A stretch of DNA of 64,000 bases from Cyanidiococcus yangmingshanensis (taxonomy: Eukaryota > Rhodophyta > Bangiophyceae > Cyanidiales > Cyanidiaceae): the NCBI GenBank assembly GCA_013995675.1, contig VWRR01000008.1:62001-126000 (forward strand), given 5' to 3'. Position 1 is the first letter of the stretch. Each line of letters opens with the position of its first letter. The notes under the pieces are model-generated. The model was given only the letters and a program-made list of their open reading frames with translations. It was not told where the DNA came from and ran no database searches. Both the position numbers and the translations under genes were made by a program. This document shows positions 18,241 through 27,812 of the stretch, piece after piece.

Positions 18241-20074
18241 ATGGTACTTAGCTGCTTTGTTCCTCCTGATTATGCCCAAGATCAAAAGGATCAGCGAAAG
18301 CGCGTCGGACCGCCAATAGATTTGCCGTTGACGACCACAACACTGCAACTGGCCCAGCTGTTGCTCAGTTTTCTTGCACAGGAACGAGCACAAGCTACAG
18401 AAGCGCGCTGTGCGGCGTTACGAGCGCTTACAGCAGCACGTAGAAGCCATAAGCAAAACAAACGGACGGATGATGACGATAACGATGCTTCGCGGACCGA
18501 GCAATGGACAGCAGCGCAGCAAGAGCGCCTGGAAGCGCTGCGCGATGCACACTGGAGAGAGTCAGCGAACGAGGGCGAAGAGGCTCAACGCTACGCTGAA
18601 TGGTCAATCGCGTTTGGAGCTACTGGCGAGCGACCTTGAGTCCAAGGCGGTCGCTGCAGCAGCAACGGGAGACAAAGCACCAGATGTCACTGCTGTGCTA
18701 CGAGGTTTGGCTGCACTACCTTTTGCTTTTGTCCTGATGGAGTCAGGGCACGAAATCCGGCAGACTCTTGGTGATGCGATCCCTGATGATCAGCCGATGA
18801 ATGCAGAGCGTCTGCTTCATATCCAGTTCTTCCCGCAGGCCTCGTTTCTCATTCGCTCTATTTCGCGTTGTTCGGCGACCGTTCCCGGACATACCGATGC
18901 AGTGCTCTGCTTGAGTTTCTCTCCTGATGCCAGATGGCTTGCTTCTGGTTCTGGTGATCGAACCGTGCGGTTATGGGATCCGGATACCCAGTTGCCGAGG
19001 GTGACGCTCGCTGGCCACCAAGGCTGGGTCCTGATTCTGGCCTGGTCTCCGGACGCTCGTTGGTTGGCCTCGGGATCCATGGACCACACCATTCGGATCT
19101 GGGATGTGGAGTCTGAGCTGCATTCGTCGCATGGACAAGGTATTGGCTGCAGCGAAGCCCGTTCTGTACTGACTGGTCATAGGCGTTGGATCACGGCCTT
19201 GTGCTGGGAGCCCTATCACTGCAGCGATGGCCGATGTGAACGCCTTGCCTCGGCAAGCAAGGATGGCACCATCCGTCTCTGGAACATACGCACGGGTCGA
19301 TGTGAACGCTCTCTGAGTGGACACCGTGCTGGCGTAACGGCATTACGCTGGAGTGGACGCGGCATCCTCTACTCGGCGAGCCAGGATTGTACGATTCAAG
19401 CTTGGGACGCTCAGACAGGAGCCTGTTTGCAGGTCCTGCAAATTCATGGTCATTGGGTGAATACGATGGCGCTCAGTTCTGACTATTTGCTGCGTTGTGG
19501 GGCGTTTACAGTCGATGACGAAACCATGAACAGTTCAAAAGTAGACGGACGGCATGGGATTCGAGCCCGACGCCTCTCGGTGGCAGAGGCAGCGGATCGT
19601 CTGGCTCGACTGGGTGCGGAGCGACTCTGTGCCGGTTCCGATGACCATACGCTTTCACTCATTACGCTGGAGCCAGATGAACACGGTGACTGGAGTCAAG
19701 CGCGCTGGCGTACGACTCGACTGACCGGACATCAGCAGTTGGTGAACCATGTGAGTTTCTCGCCCGACGGACGTTGGATTGCCTCTGCCTCCTTCGACAA
19801 ATCCGTGCGACTGTGGAACGGTTTTTCTGGCAAGCATGTCACCACGTTTCGTCAGCATGTGCAGGCAGTGTACATGTGCTGCTGGAGCGCTGATGCCCGT
19901 CTCTTGGCCTCTGCGAGCAAAGACAGTACCGTCAAAGTCTATGATATTCGCCAGGGTGGGTTGAAACGAGACCTCCCCGGCCATGCGGATGAGGTCTACG
20001 CGATCGACTGGTCAGTGGACGGTCGAGTTGCTGCCACAGGTGGCAAGGATTGTCGACTGAAGCTCTGGCGATAG
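18241..20074 (+). CDS. NLE1: Notchless (NLE1/Rsa4) WD40 ribosome-assembly factor
   Basis: The ATG at 18241 opens an N-terminal NLE domain (PPIDLPLTTTTLQLAQLLLSFL ... LPFAFVLMESGHEIRQTL) followed by a WD40 propeller of about eight repeats with GHTDAVLCLSFSPDARWLAS, GSGDRTVRLWD, GHQGWVLILAWSPDARWLAS and so on, ending DCRLKLWR. Notchless/Rsa4 sits on pre-60S particles and is pulled off by the Rea1/Midasin AAA machine through its NLE (MIDAS-binding) domain. An inserted acidic low-complexity segment splits the NLE domain. The frame moves +1 between about 18600 and 18637, after RYAEWS and before LELLASDLESKAV. The span is 3n+1 bases, about 610 residues. Human and yeast proteins are about 485-515 residues. 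Confidence 0.88.
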
Positions 20075-21097
20075 TTTGTGCAGCAAGTGAGCGAACGCTG
20101 CGCGAGACACATACGCTGACACTTTCCTTGACAATGGTCACCAAGTCAGATTTGTTGGCTTTTCAGAGATTTCATTGATCTCTCTCCTTGAATGATTCTC
20201 TTGGTTCGGTTGAATCTGAGCAGTTTCCTGGTGAACCAAAGTGCCAGATGATCATCTCTGTTCGGCCAAGTGCAGTAGAGGTGCATGGACCGAGTTGGAT
20301 GTTAGGTAGCCGCCAACAGGACAAGGACACGCCCGCACCCGCAGCGTGCCAATAGGAGCTCTCTGGAAGACGTCCTTGCACGTTGAGAATAGGCCAGTGA
20401 ATCGTGCTTATCTGGTCTGATTCCAAATGCTGTTCATAGGATGCTGAATGCTTACCGGTGGATACTCAGATACACTGAATACACTAGGTTTCATTCATGA
20501 ATAGCGTTGGGGTGCTGCCTCGATGCCCAAGTCAAGTGGATTTTTGTTAAATGGCCAGAAACAGCCGAGCGGATGACATGGATACTTTTTAATGAGCTTA
20601 TGTTCAAGGCCAAGGCGTTCCGACACCTGTTCAAAGAGCGCATTCAAGGCCTGTTGGCAAGCGCTGAAGATCAGTTCCGTGTGCCTGAATCCCTGGCGAC
20701 TGGTGATGATTCATGAAAGTGTCTCCAGCGCCCCATTCTCCGTCGTTGTTGTAGGAGCACCGCAAACCAAGGTCTCTATCCGTGACCTGCACATTTATCG
20801 ACGTAGAGGTAGCGACATGACCGTGCCCTGAATAAGCCGCAACAGGCGCGCACGTTGTTTGTGTCCCGACGGCGAACAAGCGTACCTCACGCAACCGAGG
20901 ATCTCCTTTACAACTGCGAACAGCAGAGGCGCTCTTCGCCGAGAGGGCGCTCACGCAAGTACCTAAGCCAAGCGTGCAGCATTCAGGAGTGTACACGATC
21001 ATCTCGGTTTCCACTTGGTTCGCACTTGGGCAGCGCGAGCTTCCCCATAGCCGCGTCAAGCAAACAGTTTCAACGCATCCTAGAGCGCGTTCTCCTC
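20075..21097. other. intergenic stretch
   Basis: About 1 kb between the convergent Notchless and NDUFB9-like genes. The minus-strand open frame at 20631-21059 has no family motif. Nothing else seen. Confidence 0.4.
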
Positions 21098-21466
21098 TCA
21101 GCGAACCATCTCCGAGTGTGGTGGCAACGAGCGCTCACAAAGCTCAGGCGGAGGTGGCACGTTGCGCTGGTATGCGCAGCCGCCAGGCATGTAGGCCGCT
21201 GTGTACGGTTCCGGGTGCCGCAGCTCCACCAAGCGTTGGAGACCCCGATTCAGGAGAATTTGCGCCTCTCTGGGCCCAACGTTCTTATAACGACGAAACT
21301 CTGCTTGGATCTCTCGAGACCTCTCCAACCACAAGTCCAGATCGACATACCAGTCCCGTGCCGTACGCAGTGCATGGCGATAGAGTCTCGTCACCCGCTG
21401 TTGGTGCGTGAGGCCCGTTGCGAACGGCGCTGCGCGTTGCACCGGCATGGAGACAGCGGAGCCCAT
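21098..21466 (-). CDS. NDUFB9: mitochondrial complex I subunit NDUFB9 (B22, LYR-like)
   Basis: A 122-residue protein from the ATG at 21466 (MGSAVSMPVQ...). It matches the NDUFB9 layout: GLTHQQRVTRLYRHALRTAR carries the LYR-type motif near the N-terminus, followed by an Arg-rich helix (REIQAEFRRYKNVG), LLNRGLQRLVELRHPEPYTA and PGGCAYQRNV, equivalent to the RQHPQPY...PGGTSYER segment of animal NDUFB9. The subunit sits at the distal membrane arm of respiratory complex I and binds acyl-ACP. In-frame ATGs reach up to 21640 and would add an Arg/Ser-rich leader of 58 residues; the family usually starts directly before the LYR motif, so the shorter start was chosen. Confidence 0.8.
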   Translation of the reverse strand: MGSAVSMPVQRAAPFATGLTHQQRVTRLYRHALRTARDWYVDLDLWLERSREIQAEFRRYKNVGPREAQILLNRGLQRLVELRHPEPYTAAYMPGGCAYQRNVPPPPELCERSLPPHSEMVR

Positions 21467-21815
21467 GAACGTCCGTTGGTTCTGAGTTCCTACACGACAC
21501 AGCCACACAAAACAGGAAAACCGATCAACTCGTCCTCCAGAACGACTTGCGAACGAAACACGAGTCTGCAATAAACGTATTCGTGCCTCGGAACGAACGA
21601 GTCGACACGATGGGGGCGCACGGCTCGCAGCGAGCGGCATCAGGTGTCACGCGACGGTGTGTGTCACGTACAGAAAGGAAGCACCCGCACCTCACTGAAT
21701 CTTGTTTCCACCCAAACGTTGTTTGACGGGTCCCGCAGCAACCCTGCGACGTAACTCCAGTTTCGTGGTGTTGGCCAGTGTTTGGTGAAAAAGTTTCGAT
21801 GAATTGAGTGTCGAC
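21467..21815. other. intergenic stretch
   Basis: About 350 bases between the NDUFB9-like gene start and the 3' end of the fucosyltransferase-like gene, both on minus. It should hold the NDUFB9 promoter; no motif stands out. Confidence 0.3.
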
Positions 21816-23111
21816 TCATTCTCCACAAGGGCTGGTTGATCTTCCTCCAGGTTTGGCCGGTGGCGGGGGCGTTGTTCGTGGACTGTCCGTGTTGGCCTGT
21901 GACAGCAGCGTGTACGCCGGCCAGTACAGTGCTCCGGGCGGTTCTCCAACGACACGCAACTGCCACGGAACTTGTTCTAGACTGCACGGTAATGGAGCCT
22001 CGTTTGGATCGATGTAGCGAGAGGGGAGTTGAGGCGGTATGAGAACGGTACTGCTCGCCGCGGCCAAACGAGCGACAAGGACAGAGAACGCACTGCGAGA
22101 GCCGACGAAAACCTCGGCGGCAGTCATCGCCGTCAGTGCGTCGAATACGGGTGCATCCAGGTGTTGGGTGACGGTCGCATTCGGAAACCGGTCCTGGAGC
22201 CACTGATGCAGTCTGCTGGGATAGCCGTCCATATCGACAGACGGTGACTCCGAGAAGACCTGGATATGGATAGGGCGCTGGGCACAACGCGCATCCCCGT
22301 GTCGTTGACAATGGGCCCGAAAGGCAGCCCCAGCGGCAGCGACGTACCAGGCATCAGGGAGGTTACGCCGCAAGCCTGCCTCTATGTACGCATTGGGCTT
22401 GTGGTTCGGGCCTCGAGGAACCTGGTCGCCACGTCGTACATGAATCGCCAGTATGAGTGTCTGGTTCGTTGTGACAGCGGCAGCGAACTCGCGTACTCCA
22501 GCACGTGAGGCCAGACGACGCTGGTAGAGTGTTCGCCACCACTGAGCGGTGTACGTCCATGATGGTGCCAGCGCTCCGCCCGGGTTGAAGACCTCATGGA
22601 ACTGGAAAAAGAGCGGCCGAGCGCGAAGACTTGGCTGCTGCTCCAACGAACATCGCCACTGCTGTATGAGCGCAAGCAGCTCCCGCTCGTCACAAGCCTC
22701 CAGGCTTGTTGCAGTGAAGCGAATGGAGATGTGGTCGGGTGGCAGCTGATGAAGACACAGCTCTTGTTGACAAAAGTCAAAAAAGGTCTCTGCAGCATCA
22801 CCAATCCCGTGTCCGAGACCACGCAGCGCGAGAGGATCACACACGAGCCGTAAATGGAGACGATGGGCAAGATAGACGACCCGATTTTGAGCAGCAAGGG
22901 CGTGTCCGAGCCCAGCCCTCGAACAGCACCCCATGAGCGCGACATAGTCCTCGGTTTGGCGATCACAGACGATGCGCTCAGGTTGCTGATGCCTTGGTAC
23001 CAAAGACGAACGTGCATGCCGCTCAGATAAACAAATCAACCAGAGCAGAGCACTGACTAGTCCCAGAACAAGTACGATCCGAGTACGACATCCACTTGCA
23101 GCGGAAATCAT
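21816..23111 (-). CDS. type II membrane fucosyltransferase-like glycosyltransferase
   Basis: From the ATG at 23111 the 431-residue product has a short basic N-terminus and a signal-anchor (RIVLVLGLVSALLWLICL), the topology of Golgi glycosyltransferases. The lumenal part has AIHVRRGDQVPRG, matching motif I of alpha-1,2 and alpha-1,6 fucosyltransferases, where the Arg contacts GDP-fucose, and a distal block FDALTAMTAAEVFVGSRSAFSVLVARLA resembling their last conserved motif. QVFSESP precedes it. Transfer of fucose to a glycan is the likely reaction, but acceptor and exact GT family (GT11- or GT23-like) cannot be told. The frame is open upstream to an ATG at 23480; that extra 123 residues would put the anchor inside the chain. 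Confidence 0.65.
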   Translation of the reverse strand: MISAASGCRTRIVLVLGLVSALLWLICLSERHARSSLVPRHQQPERIVCDRQTEDYVALMGCCSRAGLGHALAAQNRVVYLAHRLHLRLVCDPLALRGLGHGIGDAAETFFDFCQQELCLHQLPPDHISIRFTATSLEACDERELLALIQQWRCSLEQQPSLRARPLFFQFHEVFNPGGALAPSWTYTAQWWRTLYQRRLASRAGVREFAAAVTTNQTLILAIHVRRGDQVPRGPNHKPNAYIEAGLRRNLPDAWYVAAAGAAFRAHCQRHGDARCAQRPIHIQVFSESPSVDMDGYPSRLHQWLQDRFPNATVTQHLDAPVFDALTAMTAAEVFVGSRSAFSVLVARLAAASSTVLIPPQLPSRYIDPNEAPLPCSLEQVPWQLRVVGEPPGALYWPAYTLLSQANTDSPRTTPPPPAKPGGRSTSPCGE

Positions 23112-24136
23112 CCGCAAAACGCTCAAGGGATGCTTGGGTTGTTGTCGCCGCCAGGAGCCGAGCGCACGAGGACGCCCCGCTCGTTCATTCCCTGGAGGAT
23201 GGTACCACCCATCTGGTTCGTGGCTCGCAAAGCGCTCGAAACAGTCTCCAGCCCATCCATGCAGATGCGTACTCGCTCGAAGGAACAAAAAGTTGCCAAT
23301 CAGCATTGAGTAATCCGCGTTTCCGTCGTGAAGATCTATCAAAAAAGAGTGCGTTTTGATCCGTTCAGCTGCTGATAGGTCGACGAGCGCACCATCTTCT
23401 CGAAACCGTTGCCTTTGACTGCGCATGAATCCAACCAACGACTCGACTGCAATTTGCCGGAGCCATGATCCGAGTCGCATTCAGCATCTGGCTGGAGCCG
23501 AAAACGTGCCCTGATGGCATCATACGACCAGAGGCACTGCAAGTCGTTCTCATGATGACCAGAAACTCGTGATCTGGGTGATAGACCGGAATCGACCGGT
23601 CAGGAGCAGATACCGCACCAGCATCGTTGGACAAGAAACCGTTCCCATGAGTGGCACCTCTCGTTCTCTCTCATCATTCACATTGCTTGCTTGCTTGTCA
23701 GTCTGAGCAGTGCGAGATCACCGGAAAAACTCCTGTCCACTGTGGTGGATGCTCGTGGAAGCTTGTCGATGATTCACAGAACGAGAACGTTACAAAGGTC
23801 AGCGTCGGCAGCGCGTTCCAGCTGGCTGCTGGCGAGGCCCCAGCGATCACAACTGGCCTGCGGAGCCAACGCGGTGTTCGGCGTCTCGTTGGCCGTTGTA
23901 CACCAACAAACTGGTTGGTACCAGACGCGTTGCTCGTTTGCGGGTGCCTCTGTGTCTGACCAGTGACTGCACGGGCACTGTGGGAAGAGACCAGGAACAG
24001 CAGTGCAACTTCTGATCCTATCAGACGACACTTGGTTGTAGCAGGGTGACGCTGGCTCTGCCGTCAGCGCCCGGGTGATTACCACGACCAGTTGGACTTT
24101 TGCTCCAACTGACGACGTAAGCAGCGATAGTTCGTT
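23112..24136. other. promoter region between divergent genes
   Basis: About 1 kb between the fucosyltransferase-like gene and the NDUFS1-type gene. The first part is open in the fucosyltransferase frame to 23480. I searched all frames before 24137 for the 2Fe-2S ferredoxin domain of NDUFS1 and saw none of its cysteine clusters. Confidence 0.4.
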
Positions 24137-25816
24137 ATGCTGAGGCGTGATCTTCCATCCAGAGTCTATCAAGTGGCTTCTGGTGGCATCTGGAAGTTCC
24201 ATCGGTGGTTTGGTGCGCTGACCTCCAAACCGTACGCGTTCCGAGCGCGTCCCTGGGAGCTGAAGAGCACAGAGTCGGTTGATGTACTTGATGGTGTTGG
24301 CTCTAATATTCGCATCGATGCAGTAGGGACAGAAGTGCGTCGCATTCTTCCAAGATTGAACGAAGAAGTGAACGAAGAATGGATTAGTGACAAGACGCGC
24401 TTCTCGTACGACGGTTTGAAGCGACAACGACTGACGGTGCCGATGGTACGCATCCGTGCCGGCGAGTCGAACGAACAGCTCATTGGAATCGACTGGTACA
24501 AGGCACGAGCAGTGTTGGTGAACAAACTTGTGGCCGCGATTCGACAAGCGAATCAATCCGTGGCGGGTCCGGGTCAGACTTTCGAGGCCCACGCCATTAT
24601 CGGGCCCTACGCGGACGCAGAGAGCATGGCGGCGCTACGACGCATTTTTTACGCCATGTTTCCAGAGGGCACTGCTTTTGTTCATGTTCAAGAGCATGCC
24701 CATACTGCAATGCCACCGACCGACTTTCGGTACGCGTATTGTGCGAACACCACCTTGGCTGGACTGGAGCAGGCGGATGTTATCCTACTGGTGGGCACCA
24801 ACCCCCGACTGGAGGCGCCACTCTTAAACACCCGCCTCCGCAAAGCGGTAATTTTTGGCAACGCCAAGGTCGGCCTCATTGGTTGCCACGCTGATCTGAC
24901 CTACAATCGTGAACACGTCGTCCATCTGGGGATTGGTCCGGCCGCACTGCAGCGGATCGCCCAAGGGCGACACACTTTCTGCTCGACACTGGCCAAGGCA
25001 CGTCGACCAGCGGTGGTGGTGAGCCAACGCGCTTTCCAGCGAAATGATGGAGCAGCGGTCTTCCGTTGTATCGAGACACTGGTGGATCGATTGCCGCAGC
25101 TGCTACCCATCGACGGTTCCTGGAATGGTTTGAATGTGTTGCACACGGCAGCGAACACAGTTGGTGCCCTGGATCTCGGCTTCGATCACACACTCAAAGG
25201 GAATCGATGGATTGATCAGTACCAGGCTCAAAGAGCGGGAGATCTGCCATGGGCGCGAGCCAAACTGCTTTACCTGCTCGGCGCGGATGACGTCGATGGA
25301 CTTGAAGAACTTCCCGATGCCTGCTACGTCGTCTATCAGGGACATCATGGCGACTATGGAGCGAGCATTGCGGACTTGATTTTACCCGGTGCAGCGTACA
25401 CGGAGAAAAACGGAACCTTTGTGAACACAGAGGGACGAGTTCAGCACACCGCTCGAGCTTTTCTGCCACCAGGTCAAGCCAAGACCGACACAGAGATTCT
25501 CGACGAATTGCTGGTTGGTCTCGATCGAGCCGCTCATTTCTTCGACGCCACCCAGGATATGCAGTTTCTTGCGCCCCATCTGAGCGTTCAGTACGGGTTG
25601 CAGAAGCCGGATATCGTGCGGGACTCTCGAAACAGTCGCGTGCATCTGGGCGGTGCCGCTGCAGAGCGCGCTCGTTCCCTGCCACTCTCACCGATGCCGT
25701 TTGGACCGACCGTGGAGAATTTCTATATGACAGACCCGATCACGAGAGCAAGTGCGACCATGGCGAAATGCGTCCGTGTCGCTCGCTACAACAATTTTGA
25801 GGAATCCAATTCATAA
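24137..25816 (+). CDS. NDUFS1: complex I 75-kDa subunit (NDUFS1/Nad11), C-terminal molybdopterin-type half only
   Basis: A 559-residue unbroken frame from the ATG at 24137. After a 27-residue basic leader (MLRRDLPSRVYQVASGGIWK...) it enters directly at TSKPYAFRARPWELKSTESV, VGSNIRIDAVGTEVRRILPR and NEEWISDKTRFSYDGLKRQR, the start of the second half of NDUFS1. It continues through the whole molybdopterin-oxidoreductase-like domain, with the NTEGR-containing region and VENFYMTDPITRASATMAKC at the end. Human NDUFS1 has about 245 residues before this point, carrying the 2Fe-2S and 4Fe-4S clusters. They are absent here and upstream. The leader looks like a mitochondrial presequence, so this seems a separately expressed half rather than a fragment. 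Confidence 0.9.
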   Translation: MLRRDLPSRVYQVASGGIWKFHRWFGALTSKPYAFRARPWELKSTESVDVLDGVGSNIRIDAVGTEVRRILPRLNEEVNEEWISDKTRFSYDGLKRQRLTVPMVRIRAGESNEQLIGIDWYKARAVLVNKLVAAIRQANQSVAGPGQTFEAHAIIGPYADAESMAALRRIFYAMFPEGTAFVHVQEHAHTAMPPTDFRYAYCANTTLAGLEQADVILLVGTNPRLEAPLLNTRLRKAVIFGNAKVGLIGCHADLTYNREHVVHLGIGPAALQRIAQGRHTFCSTLAKARRPAVVVSQRAFQRNDGAAVFRCIETLVDRLPQLLPIDGSWNGLNVLHTAANTVGALDLGFDHTLKGNRWIDQYQAQRAGDLPWARAKLLYLLGADDVDGLEELPDACYVVYQGHHGDYGASIADLILPGAAYTEKNGTFVNTEGRVQHTARAFLPPGQAKTDTEILDELLVGLDRAAHFFDATQDMQFLAPHLSVQYGLQKPDIVRDSRNSRVHLGGAAAERARSLPLSPMPFGPTVENFYMTDPITRASATMAKCVRVARYNNFEESNS

Positions 25817-25823
25817 AGCTGGA

Positions 25824-26373
25824 TCATTTGAGATCGTGCCGAGGTCGCCTTCCGGTGATCAATTCGTGATGACTGTCCTTGAATGGGCCGCTCTTCTGCA
25901 CCAGCGGTTTTAGGTCCTTGGCAAAGCGATCGGTAACCAGGTGATGGGTGCTCTTGGGACGAACGCAGTTCGGTGTCTTCCAACGCAGCGTGATGCATTG
26001 AATCCGGCATACGTTAGGGATCTCGTCGCTGGGGCACAAATACAGCCAAGTCGACATGACTCATCATCGCTGCGGACAAGCGTGTGCTCTCGCTTTCAAG
26101 AGCCACCATTGCACGCGACATAAGGGAGCATGGGTCTGGAGTAGCGACGCTTGTAACGATTTCACCAAAGCGTTTACGTTGATCTTGGTCGAGCTGCATC
26201 GATAGATCCTCAATCGTATACACAGCCTTCGCGTTCGATATTCTTCCATGGAGCGATGTCGTATCCGCACCAGCTTTTGTTCTTATCAATGCAATTGTTC
26301 ATCGCTCGGGCTTTGCAGTCTGTTGGTTCGCGTTTGATGAACGAAACCGCCGAGCTGAAAATGCCCGCAGCAT
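25824..26373 (-). CDS. possible small mitochondrial protein, frame interrupted, family unknown
   Basis: An ATG at 26373 starts a presequence-like stretch (MLRAFSARRFRSSNANQQ). The same frame meets a TGA near 26300, then continues open with VYTIEDLSMQLDQDQRKRFG and LESESTRLSAAMMSHVDLAV. A frame +1 of this runs from an ATG at 26057 to the stop at 25824 with WKTPNCVRPKSTHHLVTDRF and GPFKDSHHELITGRRPRHDL. The composition looks protein-like in each part and the shift direction matches neighbouring genes. I do not recognise the family. It may be a real gene of about 150-180 residues, or chance open frames; it lies tail to tail with the NDUFS1-type gene, 7 bases away. Confidence 0.35.
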
Positions 26374-26842
26374 CTGGCGTTGTGCAACACCTCGTCTAGG
26401 ACACACCGACACACACGTAAAACGATACTGGTTGACGTCAGGGTTTGCCGCACTTGGCGTTCGTTAGAACTCAGACGCTCTTATTCGAAAGCGTCAAAGT
26501 GTATGGTGCGAGCGCGAGACATGCGCTGCCGTGCCAGTGCTGGTGGCGATAGCGCAGCGTCCAGACGCGAGACCATCCCGCGTGAAACGTAGCGTTCACA
26601 CCCAAGTCTCAAGAGAGACCTGCGAACAACACAGTCTTCGTTCAAGTCCTTTTCGAGAAAATATAGCGACCAAGGTCGGGGTACCGGTCACAAGCTGGAC
26701 CATGCGAAAGTCGCTCCGCAGCGGGGACAGGGACCACTCCTCGTCGTTTTCCGCGCACCCATATCTGGTCAGCGTTTGGTAACGTTCACGCCCGACGCTG
26801 CTATCACAAGGATTGGAGGTATCGGTAGAAGGTTTTGGGTTC
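26374..26842. other. promoter region between divergent genes
   Basis: About 470 bases before the RING-type gene. Short open frames without motifs. Nothing specific seen. Confidence 0.3.
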
Positions 26843-27808
26843 ATGTCTCCGTGCCCTTTTGCTCAGCAACTGGTGAGTCTGTCGTCGACGTCTGAATTTG
26901 CTCACCAGGAGGCCCGAGAAGGAGAAGCACAATCAGCACAGTGCCCCTTCCGACAAGCGCGTGGAGGCACTGCTGCTGCCGTTGCTGCTGGCGTCGACGA
27001 CTGGACGCACGCTCGCTCGGAAAGCATTTTGTGTCCAGTGTGTCACACGCCACCGGTGCCACAAGCAGACGGCTACGCGATTGCAGTGCCTTGTACGCAC
27101 GTCTATTGTGGGGTATGTGCAGCGAGCGGAGTTCGTGACTGTCTGCTCTGCGCAGCCACTATCGCAGCGTTCGTGCGCGGACCGGAGCACGTGAAAGAGG
27201 AAGCCCTTTTCGAAGATATTCGAAAAACGGCCAGAGCATACTTGACGTTGCGCGCTGCCCGACAGTGTGTTTTGTTGGGTGTTCAACGCCAAGAGCCGTG
27301 GCTCCTAGAAGCGGCGGTACAGACGTACGCTCGAGAACTCGAGTCGGGCGGGGCTGAGGCAGACAACGAGCACTGGGTCCGAGACAGATCAACGGCACAA
27401 TCATTGGCGAATACTGACGTAGCGGCACTCCATGGGGATGTGCTTGATTCGAGCACTGAACAGCAACTGGCGATTATGAATGCATCAGATTCGGCCACGG
27501 ACCCGCTCGATGCCGAATGGCTTTCGCGAACTGGATCGAATACTAGAGCACTGTATGCAGTCACCTGCGGAGTGCTGACAGAGATGAAACTGAGAGCAGT
27601 GCCGCCAACAACAGATGAGGAGCGCCGCAGGTGCACGCGCGAGGCGTATCGCTACGCCCGAACCGCAGTCGACCTTCTGCTCGACGTGGAGTGGACGCGC
27701 TCACCAGTCATGCAACAGGCATTGTTCCAGAGTCTTATCCGTTTAGAGTGGGCCGTGGGGCTTTTACGGGAAACGTATATGTCGATTTTGACACCGAGAG
27801 CTGGGTGA
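26843..27808 (+). CDS. RING-like zinc-finger protein
   Basis: A 321-residue protein from the ATG at 26843 (an in-frame TTG lies 30 bases upstream). Residues ~65-110 form a RING-like finger: CPVCHTPPVPQ, CTHVYCGVCA and CLLC, that is C-X2-C ... C-X-H-X2-C-X2-C ... C-X2-C. The rest is helical and Glu/Ala-rich, with RRCTREAYRYARTAVDLLLD near the C-terminus, and has no recognised domain. An E3 ubiquitin-ligase role is what RING fingers usually suggest, but nothing else supports it. No membrane segment is evident. The 3' end lies 4 bases from the end of the convergent neighbour, so the two terminators must overlap. Confidence 0.6.
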   Translation: MSPCPFAQQLVSLSSTSEFAHQEAREGEAQSAQCPFRQARGGTAAAVAAGVDDWTHARSESILCPVCHTPPVPQADGYAIAVPCTHVYCGVCAASGVRDCLLCAATIAAFVRGPEHVKEEALFEDIRKTARAYLTLRAARQCVLLGVQRQEPWLLEAAVQTYARELESGGAEADNEHWVRDRSTAQSLANTDVAALHGDVLDSSTEQQLAIMNASDSATDPLDAEWLSRTGSNTRALYAVTCGVLTEMKLRAVPPTTDEERRRCTREAYRYARTAVDLLLDVEWTRSPVMQQALFQSLIRLEWAVGLLRETYMSILTPRAG

Positions 27809-27812
27809 GTCG

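Noticed and set aside
23774-24592. 272-codon minus-strand frame over the NDUFS1 start
   Set aside because: Antisense to conserved NDUFS1 sequence; no family motif of its own.
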